The notes beneath the pieces are model-generated. The model was not told where the DNA came from, searched no databases, and saw nothing but the letters and a program-made list of their open reading frames with translations. Shown here piece by piece: positions 1 to 10,424 of a stretch of DNA of 64,000 nt. Positions within the stretch are counted from its first letter, which is position 1. Each line of letters opens with the position of its first letter. Position numbers and translations under genes: made by a program. The DNA is from Pectinophora gossypiella (lineage: Eukaryota; Arthropoda; Insecta; Lepidoptera; Gelechiidae), in NCBI RefSeq assembly GCF_024362695.1, contig NC_065415.1:4195438-4259437 (forward strand). The letters run 5' to 3'.

Positions 1-70
1 AGTTCAATTTGTCAAAAAAGTTAATGTGACATAGTACCAAAGTGTATACATATTAATGCTCGTGACCGTA
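1..70 (+). repeat. M2 element, right half, cut by the window edge
   Basis: The first 70 bp match 51392-51462 almost base for base. Confidence 0.7.
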
Positions 71-195
71 TGTATCGCCCCAATTGGGAAAATTGTATCA
101 TCATTAAGTACATAATGATCATTTTTCCATTTGCATTTTTAATTTTAATTCTTTTGTTTCCAACAAGACTTATTTTTGTTACATATGTTTACGAC

Positions 196-534
196 AGCCT
201 CCGTGGTCTAGTGGTTAGAGCGTTAGGCTCACGATCTGGAGGTCCGAGTTCGATTCCCGATGGGGACATTGTCGAAATCACTTTGTGAGACTGTCCTTTG
301 TTTGGTAAGGACTTTTCAGGCTTGAATCACCTGATTGTCCGAAAAAGTAAGATGATTCCGTGCTTCGGAGGGCACGTTAAGCCGTTGGTCTCGGTTATTA
401 GCCGTAAAAACACCTCCACCAACCCGCATTGGAGCAGCGTGGTGGGGTATGCTCCATACCCCCTCCGGTTGATTGAAGGGAGGCCTGTGCCCAGCAGTGG
501 GACGTATATAGGCTGTTAATGATGATGAATGATG
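196..534 (+). mobile_element. SINE-1 copy (tRNA-derived head, full length)
   Basis: The head has an A-box-like TGGTCTAGTGGTTAGAG and a B box GAGTTCGATTCCC. The body has CTGATTGTCCGAAAAAGTAAG and GGCACGTTAAGCCGTTGG. The 3' part has GCCCAGCAGTGGGACGTATA and a TGATGATGA tail. This family resembles HaSE-type SINEs of noctuid moths. It is not a tRNA gene: the anticodon stem region is degenerate and the body is repeated throughout the window. Confidence 0.8.
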
Positions 535-742
535 TTTACGATATATTTTAACTCTTATGTTTGTTATGAAGATTTATGGCTGTTTTCATAAGATAATTTC
601 TGTTTAAGTTTCATACATATTTATTATATACTCATATACATTACGTTTTGTTGTTGTAATTGTGAATGCCATGTGTATCTGTAATTGGAGCACATTTAAG
701 TACAAGAAATAACCTAAGACTTGATTTTTTTTTTTAATTTTA

Positions 743-872
743 TCTTCTTCTATCGTGTGGGTTGAGTGGTGGAGTACCACTATACTATTGAACCGCCAAA
801 GGCCCCTGACATGGCTCATGTAACGACTACGTACTTACATCAATAAGTAGTAACCGGGACCAACGGCTTAAC
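743..872 (-). mobile_element. SINE-1 3' part
   Basis: It carries the GAGCCATGTCAGGGGCCTTTG and (GAAGA) 3' end of SINE-1 and is cut off at 872 by the palindromic element M8. Confidence 0.7.
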
Positions 873-1116
873 GGATACGGATACTACGCATTACGAATAC
901 ATAATTTTACAAAACATAAGCTTTCGACTATATTTATTTATTTCAATAGGTATCTGTTGGTATAACTTACACATATTTTTAAGTTATAAAATCAAGTAAG
1001 ATATCTGTGCTTCGGAAGGCACGTTAAGCCGTGAAAAGATACCTATTGAAATAAATAAATACAGTCGAGACCTTATGTTGTGTAAAATTATGTATTCGTA
1101 ATGTAGTATCCGTATC
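873..1116. repeat. M8 foldback with about 80-bp arms
   Basis: Arms 873-955 and 1037-1116 pair with few mismatches (GGATACGGATAC outermost). The centre holds a SINE-1 fragment GTGCTTCGGAAGGCACGTTA. Confidence 0.75.
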
Positions 1117-1517
1117 TTTTTTATTCCACTGGAGTAATGTTCTTAAACATATCACGTACAAGTATTACGACGCATAATACGAAAGTACTTAGTATATCGT
1201 GCAAGGAAACTAATTTGGAGGGATTTTTCTCGACAGGTTGGCGTTTGCGCACTGGACGGGTTATAAATCACTGTAAGACCTCCCATCCATTGGGTACGAC
1301 CTACGCACATACCCTGTACTTAGCTTAGCATTATATGACTTAAGTAGTATTATACACACGGAGTAGAAGAGAGAGGCCCTAACGCGCATTTTATATGAGA
1401 ACCGCTATCGCCAGTTCAATCCTACTCTCTTTTACTACTATTCCTGCAAACTGATAACTACGATAGCTCTACTGCTTCTCAAATTCCATAGCCACTTTAC
1501 CGGCAATGTATATTTTA
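1117..1517. other. No gene seen
   Basis: No protein-like frame, RNA gene or repeat copy was recognised. Confidence 0.4.
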
Positions 1518-1872
1518 TAACTGTTTTAAGACAGTAGTTAAACAAAAACTTTACAAAAAAGGTTATTATAAAGTTAGTGATTATTTAGAAGATATGAATG
1601 CATGGGATTAACTGTCTGAGAACTGATATTAGGCAGCTAAATTACTCAATTGTATACCAATATTTTATGTTTATTTTTATTTTTTTAAAGAACGTCTAGG
1701 GCCCTGTGCCGAGGTTTTTCTTGCAGCTTCTTTTCCCCGGCTATACAGGTTGTGAGAAGCTGCAGTAGTTTTAGGGGGATGAGACGTTCGTTATGTAAAA
1801 ATTGACGATTCAAAGTGTAACTATGTTACCTACTGAATAAAGATATTTTTGAATTTGAATTTGAATATATAA
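1518..1872 (+). mobile_element. Shorter copy of the same LINE 3' end
   Basis: It matches 10036-10367 closely: the last 30 codons of the polymerase frame, the 3' UTR and the GAATTTGAATTTGAA tail. Truncated further in from the 5' side. Confidence 0.75.
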
Positions 1873-1941
1873 TATGATAGCAATTGTATCATTAGTTTTC
1901 GTAAGACACTGTATACAAAAGTATTTTTTGAATAAATAGCC

Positions 1942-2257
1942 TTTTTTTTTGACGTGACTTATTGTAGATTTGCCGCAGATGGCATTAACTACTTGGCCGG
2001 ACAAATGGGGAGCGCTGAAGGCTCTCACCCGGTACAACGTTTAAGACAACAGGCCTGAGGGTGCCCAGTTGGGCGCAAACCTCGGCTCAGGGCGTCGTCT
2101 GAGAGGAAAAATATTTGAAAGAATTAATCGACCCTAGTGGGTCGATAGCGATAAGCGCTGAATGAGGGAAATCGTCGACCACGCCGGCGGGGTCGGTATC
2201 GGGGTCCAGAAGTGTTTGGTGTCGCGAGCTGATTGGCTGCCTCTATGGCTAGAGTAA
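1942..2257 (-). mobile_element. Block A retroposon, full length, with 11-bp target duplication
   Basis: The - strand starts TTTTACTCTAGCCATAGAGG and ends GTCACGTCAAAAAAAAA. It is flanked by AATAAATAGCC (1931-1941 and 2258-2268). Poly(A) and duplication show it was retroposed. Confidence 0.82.
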
Positions 2258-2530
2258 AATAAATAGCCGATCATACTAAGGTTTTTTATGTTTCATGTGA
2301 TAAGGTGGGATCTCCTTGCATAATACCTGATATTTGATTTTTTGCCCTGCTGGTTAATGCAAAGACGACCTTTTAATATACCTACTATCGCGGAGCTCCG
2401 TGGGTCGTTAAGTTTGCGGACGAATAGTGCGAAGTTGAAGTATGAACTATTTTGCCCATACTTGTATGGCGCGCGTTTCGCACTCACTTGGCCCTTCCAA
2501 CCACTTTCTTCTATTTCGTCGTTATACATA

Positions 2531-2637
2531 ATCTCCACCAACCCGCAGTGGAGCAGCGTGGTGGAGTATGCTCCATACCCCCTCCGGTTGATTGATGGAG
2601 GCCTGTGCCCAGCAGTGGGACGTATATAGGCAGTTTA
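2531..2637 (+). mobile_element. SINE-1 3' part (CAGCAGTGGGACG type)
   Basis: It matches 407-515 closely, from CTCCACCAACCCGCAGTGG to GGGACGTATATAGGC. No head is present. Confidence 0.7.
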
Positions 2638-4282
2638 TGTACATAATCACCACACTACATTATTTTTAATGACTGATATGATTTTTTTCACCATACTGAA
2701 AACAGACAGTGTTCAATCTGGCCGCGACAGAAAGAAGCGATATGTAAATGCCAACTGCAGGACAAAAAAGCCTTCCCAGCGACGCAATTATTACGATTAA
2801 ATTTTCCCGGTCAAAAAAGGTTTTCCTTGGAAACGTCTTCATTTAACTTCGGCACCTCGATCGAAAAGTTTATCGGGCTTTTTGTATTGTCGCTTTTTAA
2901 TCCGCATTCGGGCTTTGTCTGTTTAAAAGGATTTACAGATGGACATATTTGGACTTATTTTGGATTGCTATTCTATATACCTTCTATAATTAAATTGAAG
3001 GGAAGAAAGGAAGGGGTAGACCTAGGAGAACATTTATGAAACAAATAAAAGAGAAGGTGCAGGTCGTGTCGTATCAGGAGGTGAAGGTTTTGGCGGGAAG
3101 AAGAGAGGAATGGCGATTACACCACCGACAAGAGCGCAGCTCTTAAATAAAGAGAGAGAGAGAGAGAGAGAGATTCTATACACACACCACTGCCATTCAT
3201 GTTTGAATCATAATATTATTGATATCACGTGGTTTTCAGGATATGTGTCTGGTTAATGGCAATAGGCTCATACCCTTATATGGAACTTAAACATAGCTGG
3301 CGAGGAGTGGGTATGTATACTAGATACCTGTGTATTATGAATGAATGGAAATCTTCACTTACAGTTGTATGCTTAAACTTAATTTTTTTTTCGTTGATGT
3401 GTGCTTGCTTGTGTTATTCTTACATTGACTAATAAGAGCCACTCTCTTATCGGTGTAGCATTCTCAATTCTTGTCTATCAATTCCTTCACTTCCTTATAA
3501 GACATGACGTTCACCTTCTCTTTAATCTGTTCCATATAAGCTCTTCTTGGTCTTCCCTCTTTACCTTGTAGCTTTCCTTCTACAATGTTTTTATAAATAC
3601 GTCGTGTTTTATTAAGTGTCCAATCATCTTGCCTCTTCTGTCCTCAATAACTCTCAATATTGGCCTCTTTTCCCTTACAACACAGTAATAAAACTAACAT
3701 CCCGATCTAATCACAAAAAGAGTTGGTATCTTTATAAAGCACATAAATTGTCTAATTTGAATAAAAAGGTACAAAATTGGATTCCCAAAGGAAAACGTAT
3801 GCGACTTAGTACAATATACCAAATCCGGTAATCCGTATCCGACCCTCGGCAGCGCAGGTGCGGGGGGTTTCTACCCCTCCCCCTTGAACCCCTTACGCAA
3901 GGGAGGGGGTAGTGACGTCACAAGATCAAGGCCGACCAATACGGCCTCAGATTCGGCTTCAGTTTTTAGTGTTCCGCGCTGTGATTAGGGAAACGAAAGA
4001 CGTATCTATTTGGGGATTTTTCTCTTATAGTTCCTTTAACCTTGATCGTAAAGACTGATTTATGTTATACTAACAAGGGGTGTCTCCAGCACGTGTAAGA
4101 GACGAAACGACTAATCTTACTAGAACACAATGGTGACGTCACCACACAAAATAAACAAAATGTATGCAGTTGATTGTGTTACGTGTACAACAACAGGCGT
4201 TTATACAACTGCATACATTTTGTTGACTCGACAGTGGTTGTGCCACCATGGAGTCCTAGTGAGATAAGGCCCTTAGGTCAAA
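2638..4282. other. No gene seen; one short inverted repeat
   Basis: Apart from the M3 fragment and (GA)n, there is an inverted repeat of 19 bp, ACAAAATGTATGCAGTTG at 4150 pairing with 4206-4225. The other frames look random. Confidence 0.4.
3151..3173. repeat. (GA)n microsatellite
   Basis: Eleven GA units follow CTCTTAAATAAAG, the edge of an M3 interior fragment (about 3090-3150). Other simple runs are (CA)n at 17811-17840, (CAGT)n at 30820-30840, G16 at 48155-48170 and (GT)n at 53285-53303. Confidence 0.85.
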
Positions 4283-4510
4283 GATAAAATATGAAATTCT
4301 GATTACTAAAAACAGATCTAAAGGCGATAAAAATCGTTTTCTTTTTTCTATTTAAATTATTTATGAATTATAAGAAGAAAAATGTAATAATAAGTGCGAC
4401 TTTTTATCACGTTTTTCTATGACGTCACAGGTTGTTTTTTCATAAAAAAAGTAATTACGTGTTTTGATGTTTGGTAAAATGTAACTGATTTGATTAGTTG
4501 GAAACTGGCA
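4283..4510 (+). repeat. Repeat X, copy 1
   Basis: It has CTGATTACTAAAAACAGATC, TTTATCACGTTTTTCTATGACG and TAATTACGTGTTTTGATGTTT. Other copies are 33690-33925 (+), 14310-14525 (-) and 10425-10524 plus 10888-10985 (-). Confidence 0.6.
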
Positions 4511-4571
4511 CATTATCTTAATTTAGTTTAGAAAGTGTTTAGTTCGTAGTAGAATGGGGGAAGTCTTAAAA

Positions 4572-5288
4572 GATGCATGAGGTACTTTCCAATCGACGTT
4601 CCCCAAACACACGATAGATGGTGTTGTTCACTTTTAACGTGATAATTGCCTATTTTCTCATCGCTGGGGTACATCTTTTTTTTTTTGACGTGACTTATTG
4701 TAGATTGGAGCGCTGAAGGCTCTCACGCGATACAACGTTTAAGACAATAAGACAACAGGCCTGAGGGTGCCCAGTTGGGCGCGAATCTCGGCTCAGGGCG
4801 TCGTCTGAGAGGAAAAATATTTGAAAGAATTAATCGACCCTAGTGGGTCGATAGCGATAAGCGCTGAATGAGGGAAATCGTCGACCACGCCGGCGGGGTC
4901 GGTATCGGGGTCCTGAAGTGTTTGGTGTCGCGAGCTGATTGGCTGCCTCTATGGCTAGAGTAATAGGGTGGTACATCATTATTCAGAAATGTATTGTAGT
5001 GGTAGAAGTATATATAAAAGTAATCGTTGCTTGATATTTGGATCACATTATGTATAGAATGATGTTGTTACCTACATTGCTTTTCTTTATTTTGATCAGA
5101 ATAATAAGTGGTGTGGTGGAAGTTGTAATTGTACCTTGGTATAATAGAAAGGGTCATTATTTATACCTAAAAACAAAAATGAAAGTTGCATAAATGTCTG
5201 TGTTCCATGGAATTAGAAGTTGAAAAACTTAACAACGCCATCTATCGTGTTTTTGGGGAACGCTGATTGGAAAGTTCCTCATAGACAA
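4572..5288. repeat. M6 inverted-repeat element hosting a block A copy
   Basis: About 60-bp inverted ends (4572-4632, 5229-5288) share ACTTTCCAATC, CGTTCCCCAAA and CACGATAGATGG. Without the nested block A it would be about 420 bp. Confidence 0.7.
4676..4969 (-). mobile_element. Block A retroposon, full length, with 8-bp target duplication
   Basis: It has the same ends as the copy at 1942-2257 and an internal deletion of about 35 bp near the A tail. Flanked by GGTACATC (4668-4675 and 4970-4977). It sits inside the M6 inverted-repeat element. Confidence 0.82.
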
Positions 5289-5564
5289 TTTGTAGTTGAA
5301 TATGATTTTGATAGGTATGAAAACTGATCCAGGTTAATGGGTGTTTTGGTAGGTATTGCTGAGGTTATGATGGTAGGTATAAATTGATTTCAACTGCGTC
5401 AAAATTACCAAATTGATCATTTATCTTCCGGAAGATAATTGGATCTGCCTTGGATTATTTGTTTGTCACGTTATGCTACAATGTTCATCTTTTTGTTTAT
5501 TTTTTGCTTCTATGCTGTTCTGGGAGCAAATAAAAAACATAGAAAACGTTCAGCTGCTTGTCTT

Positions 5565-5775
5565 CCCGGGCATGTCGTAAAAACCGACAGAGGGATTGTG
5601 TCCTCTAACATGATGGACTAATGTTATGGGCGATAGGCTGATCCCTTATCACCATAAGGTTCATCATATCCAGCTAACGACATCGTATCAACAGTGGCTG
5701 CAAGTTGTTTTGATTACTTGTGGCTCTGCCCACCCCATTAGGGATTACGGGCGTGAGTTTATGTATGTATGTGTA
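5565..5775 (+). repeat. Block B repeat
   Basis: It has TATCAACAGTGGCTGCAAG and CCCATTAGGGATTACGGGCG, ending in a TATGTATG run. Other copies are at 6046-6160 and 7146-7248, with diverged ones at about 14044-14160, 34078-34240 and, on the - strand, 63800-63955. Class not determined. Confidence 0.65.
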
Positions 5776-5788
5776 TGTTGTTTATTTT

Positions 5789-6045
5789 TTGTCGTTACTT
5801 ATTGTAGATTTGCCGCAGATAGCATTAACTACTAGGCCGGACAAAATGGGGAGCGCTGAGGGTTCTCACCCGGTACAAAATTTATGACTACAGGCCTGAG
5901 GGTGCCCAGTTGGGCGCGAACCTCGGCTCAGACATCGGCTTAGAGGAAGAATATTTGAAAGAATTAATCGACTCTAGCGGGTCAATAGCGATAAGCGCTG
6001 AATGAGGGAAATCGTCGACAACGCCGGCGGGGTCGGTATCGGAGT
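5789..6045 (-). mobile_element. Block A copy joined to block B
   Basis: It runs from the TCACG-less A-tail side to CGGTATCGGAGTTAAACAATG, where block B sequence continues without a gap. Confidence 0.65.
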
Positions 6046-6160
6046 TAAACAATGTTCATCGTATCCATACTAGGACTTCGTATCAACTGTGGCTGCAAGT
6101 TGTCTTTTATTGCTTGTGGCTCTGCCAACCCCATTAGGGATTACGGGCATAAGTTTCTAT
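6046..6160 (+). repeat. Block B repeat, continuing from block A
   Basis: It has the same CAACTGTGGCTGCAAGTTG and CCATTAGGGATTACGGGC. It follows block A with no junction. Confidence 0.6.
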
Positions 6161-6403
6161 ATATTATGTTACGTTAAAATAGCTATTGCTAATGTGGCTA
6201 CAACCTAAAAGTTATCACTGCTTTAGGGTCTTATCCAAACCCCATTGTTTAACTATTGTGTCTGGAAATCTCGGTTTACGACCCTAACCCGGGTGAATAA
6301 AATAGGCTTCTCGCTCATATGCAAATATGTTTATGGAAGTGTTTTTTTTTTAATTTCTGCCTAAAATTGATGTGTGTTCTATAAAATGTATGCCTGTCGA
6401 TTA

Positions 6404-6481
6404 TCCGGTTCAATAATAACCCTGACACCAGGGTTGATGAGGTTAGTAGTTCACCACACAACCCACACGATAGAAGAAGAT
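6404..6481 (+). mobile_element. SINE-1 3' fragment
   Basis: It has the GACACCAGGGTTGATGAGG end and a GAAGAAGA tail. Confidence 0.6.
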
Positions 6482-7015
6482 TATCCGTCGTTTTCTTTTT
6501 CAACGGGTAAGAAAATGACAGGTATAAATGAAATAAAATTAGATGGTGTTTACAGGAATTAGCACCATTGTACCTACTTATATATTTTTTATTTTGATCA
6601 GAACCCATTTCCATTGAGAGGGAGTAAATTGTCTCCGTTTTAATTTCTGTAATAATTGCATAGGGAAGTTTTTGTCGCTACGAGCGTTATTACAATGTTT
6701 AACGACCTTTTCACAGGTTCGTTAAAAAGAAATTATACTTTTGCGCTCGGTAAGAAAGCACTTACCATTTTTATAGATAAAGTAACGAAGAGGCAAGACT
6801 TACATTAAAACTTTAACTAATTATAATAATTAGTTTTGAAAGAGCTCGTTATGATAAGTAGTTAAGTACTTTTAATTATGATATGATAATGATGTGGTTA
6901 TTCTACCACACCCACACGATATAAGAATAATGATATTTCTATATTTTACAGAACCTTAGTTTAAGCAGTATTGAAAAACCAGAATTTAAATGTTTTATAT
7001 AAGTAAGTACGTCGC
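6482..7015. other. No gene seen
   Basis: AT-rich with no recognisable feature. Confidence 0.4.
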
Positions 7016-7145
7016 CTCGCGTCGCGAACCTAGGCTCAGGGCGTTGTGTTAGAGGAAGAATATTTGAAAGAATTAATCGACCCTAGCGGGTCTATAGCGA
7101 TAATCGGTGAATCATCGACCACGCCGGCGGGGTCGGTATCGGGGT
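7016..7145 (-). mobile_element. Block A fragment joined to block B
   Basis: It has the GAGGAAGAATATTTGAAAG to CGGGGTCGGTATCGGGG part, followed by block B at 7146-7248. Confidence 0.65.
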
Positions 7146-7754
7146 TAAACAATGTTTATCATATCCATACTAGGACTTGATATCAACAGTGTCTTTGATT
7201 GCTTTTGGCTCTGCCCACCCCATTAGGGATTACGGGCGTACGCCTCGTGCAAATTTAAGTGACCTATATAGTTTGATTTATGTACAGAACTTTTGACTAA
7301 TATTTCACTAAATCGCCCAAAAGTTCGTATAACAAAATACAAATTTATTATTGCCATTTATAAGCTAGATAGACAACAGCTGTTCGTAACTGGAGGTCCG
7401 TTTATTTTGCAGATAAGAACAGAATGACGTCACGATATCCCTACGAGAAATATCCGTAAGGGCAGGCGGACATTACGGAAAGCTGTTTCGAACACTGGTA
7501 CATCATAATCGTCGTATCTTCTTATTAGTCTGTGATCATAATCATATTTAAAATTATAATCTTTCCATATTCATTTTTGTTCAAATTAATGACTTGCAAA
7601 AGACTTAAATAAATATATGGCAATTGGCGGCCTTGTTGCTTAAAGCGATTTCTACCAGGCAACCAAGGTGCGTAGCGGAAAATATGCAAAGATCAAAGAT
7701 GGCGGGTTTGCACTAGATACACTTTCGCTTCGTTACATCTCTACATAAACATAA

Positions 7755-8019
7755 ACAGCCTATATACTTCCCACTACTGGGCACAGACTTCCCCTCAATC
7801 AACTGGAGGGGGTGCTTTACTGCGGGTTGGTGCAGGAGTTTGGGCTAGTAGCCCGGGACCAATGGGTAGTGTGCCTTCCGAAGCACGAAATCATCTTACT
7901 TTTTCGGACCCAACATAGGACAGTCTCACATAGTGACTTCGACAATGTCCCCATTGGGAATCGAACCCGGACCTCCAGATCGTGAGTCCAACGCTCTAAC
8001 CACTAGACCACGGAGGCTG
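7755..8019 (-). mobile_element. SINE-1 copy, nearly full length
   Basis: On the - strand it runs from GCCTCCGTGGTCTAGTGG to the CCCAGTAGTGGGAAGTATA end. Boundaries were inferred from the other copies. Confidence 0.75.
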
Positions 8020-8081
8020 TTTGTTACATCTCTAAGTAAAAATGTTTTATTTTGAAAACAGTGATCTGGTTTATTTTTGTC

Positions 8082-8318
8082 TTTTTTTTTTTTTTTTTGA
8101 CGTGACTTATTGTAGATTTGCCGCAGATGGCATTAACTACTTGGCCGGACAAATGGGGAGCGCTGAAGGCTCTCACCCGGTACAACGTTTAAGACAACAG
8201 GCCTGAGGGTGCCCAGTTGGGCGCGAACCTCGGCTCAGGGCGTCGTCTGAGAGGAAAAATATTTGAAAGAATTAATCGACCCTAGTGGGTCGATAGCGAT
8301 AAGCGCTGAATGAGGGAA
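8082..8318 (-). mobile_element. Block A, 5'-truncated, with 12-bp target duplication
   Basis: The poly(A) tail is at 8082-8099 and truncation occurs inside CGCTGAATGAGGGAA. Flanked by TTTATTTTTGTC (8070-8081 and 8319-8330). Truncation at the 5' side is typical of LINE-type target-primed insertion. Confidence 0.83.
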
Positions 8319-8330
8319 TTTATTTTTGTC

Positions 8331-9167
8331 GTAGAGGTAACTGAGAGATCTAAAACGTAAAATTTCTACACCGACCCGCTGCGGATCAGCGAGTAAGGTT
8401 TTTGCCCACCCACTTGATGCAGGATGGTCTTTTCTCACCAGTCTCTCCGTCGTAATAACGATGCCATAATGGAAACGAGTCCTAATAGACATCTTTCGAC
8501 ACGTGCAAAATGTTATAATCATGTCGTCACTGAAAAGGCGAAAATATGTAAACGCCAAAATGCTATTTGAATAAAAAGCCGTTTAAAGTATTATTTTCGT
8601 TTTTTATCATACATAACGTAAGATTATATTGCTTTTTTTTCAATTTCTATGTCAAGCAATAGATATCATAACATGGACTATTATTTTAGGATATTTTGGA
8701 GCTTATGTAAGTTATGCCTTTCCAGTGACGATGTTTAATATAAAGGTTATTATTTGTGCGATGTGAGCCCTATTTCGTATATTTTACGAGACATTTTGTT
8801 AATACAATATCGGATAACGGCCCGCTAGGTCCTAGTTTGGTTAGGAAATTGCACGCTAATCAATCACCCAATTGTCGGAAATGAAAATGATCTGTGATTT
8901 GGAGGACGCATTACTCGGTCCCGGCTACTATTTACGTCACTATTTATAAGTCAATACTTAATCATATAATAAGGAAATACTCATCATCATGCGTACAAGC
9001 CGTGTCCGGCGATGGCGACTTCTAAATGTCTATCCCAGGTCGTTGTTAGAACGGCAACTCTCTGCTCCCCACCAGCGTCTGAGCTAGGTTTACCTCACCC
9101 TCCCTCGAACATAGTTTAGACTTGAATCGGAAGGCGTCAGACATCACACTGACGTCACACTAGTAGG
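8331..9167. other. No gene seen
   Basis: A 107-codon frame on the - strand (8235-8558) runs into the block A repeat and has no family resemblance. Nothing else noted. Confidence 0.4.
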
Positions 9168-9433
9168 CTGGTGTCAGGGGTACTATTGAGCCGCCAAAGG
9201 CCCCTGACATGGCTCATGTAGCGACTACTTACTTACATCAGTAAGTAATAATCGGGACCAACAGCTTAACGTGCCTTCCGAAGCAAGGATCATCTTACTT
9301 TCGGACAATCAGGCGATCAGCCTGTAATGTCCTAACCAAACTAGGGATCACAAAGTGATTTTTGTGATATGTCCCCACCGGGATTTGAACCCGGGACCTC
9401 CGGATAGTTAACCCAACGCTCAAACTACTGTAG
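9168..9433 (-). mobile_element. SINE-1 copy
   Basis: The - strand has a degenerate head, the B box GGGTTCAAATCCCGG, the conserved body and the CAGGGGCCTTTGGCGG 3' part. Confidence 0.75.
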
Positions 9434-9846
9434 TTTGTAGTCTGTAGTTTATACCCTTTCATATTATCTATTCCACTCAAGTAGTTAATGTCAGTTGCGG
9501 CAAATCTGCAATAAGTCACGTCAAAAAAAAACATTTATAAGTAAGTTTGTTGTTATTTTGACAATTGATGTTAAACTAAGTATCTGCAATTTAGAACCCA
9601 AATTAACTAGTTCAAATGAACCAACGGAACGGGTGAACTCATTCGAAACCGGACCTTAAGTTATTCTGGTGACGTTTCATTTAGAGTGTGCGAAATTAGG
9701 CCAAGGGCACTAGATTGGCTTGTGTCCTTGTGTAGTACCTACCTACATAGTTAGACTAGTAGGGACCTATGTGAATATAAACATATAGAACGACCAAATA
9801 GAGAGATAATCATCTATACAAATATTATCAATGAGAAAGTGTTTGT

Positions 9847-10128
9847 TTGTTTGTTTGTGTAAAAAAACATATAGGATTATTTGCAAAAAATAGCGATCGG
9901 CACATTGTTAATACCCGGAATAAAAATAAACTTGCTTTACAAGTCAGTCGATTACATAAGATTACTAAATCTTTTAAGGGGCAATGTATACGTTTTTACA
10001 ATAAGATTCCCATTGACATTCAGAATTTGCCTTTCAACTGCTTTAAGACAGTAGTTAAACAAAAACTTTACAAAAAAGGTTATTATAAAGTTAGTAATTA
10101 TTTAGAAGATATGAATGCATGGGATTAA
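9847..10128 (+). pseudogene. 3' end of a LINE reverse-transcriptase frame (5'-truncated copy)
   Basis: The translated end contains NTRNKNKLALQVSRLHK, then FYNKIPIDIQNLP and LYKKGYYKVSNYLEDMNAW. These are the usual last 80 residues of jockey/CR1-like non-LTR retrotransposon polymerases. It is followed by a 3' UTR and a GAATTT-repeat tail ending at 10367. The copy has lost everything upstream. The first 8-10 codons belong to the host repeat. Confidence 0.75.
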
Positions 10129-10367
10129 CTGTCTGAGAACTGATATTAGGCAGCTAAATTACTCAATATTTTATGTTTTTTTTTTTTTAAAGAACGTCTA
10201 GGGCCCTGTGCCGAGGTTTTTCTTGCAGCTTCTTTTCCCCGGCTATACAGGTTGTGAGAAGCTGCAGTAGTTTTAGGCGGATGAGACGTTCGTTATGTAA
10301 AAATTGACGATTCAAAGTGTAACTATGTTACCTACTGAATAAAGATATTTTTGAATTTGAATTTGAA
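9862..10367 (+). mobile_element. 5'-truncated LINE copy with (TTTGAA)n tail
   Basis: It includes the polymerase end above, a 3' UTR with AAAGAACGTCTAGGGCCC and GAGAAGCTGCAGTAG, an AATAAAG signal and a TTTGAATTTGAA tail. It sits inside a TTTG-rich repeat whose halves lie at 9800-9861 and 10368-10440. Confidence 0.75.
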
Positions 10368-10424
10368 TTTGTTTGTCCGTCTTTCACGGCAAAACGGAGC
10401 AACGAACTGACGCGATTAGTAATT

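Noticed and set aside
197..270. tRNA gene at the start of the window (and similar stretches at 16760, 42980, 10540, 34350)
   Set aside because: A and B boxes are present, but the arms do not fold properly and each is fused to a body repeated many times. They are SINE heads.
8235..8558. 107-codon frame on the - strand
   Set aside because: Part of it lies in a block A repeat, and the rest has no family resemblance.
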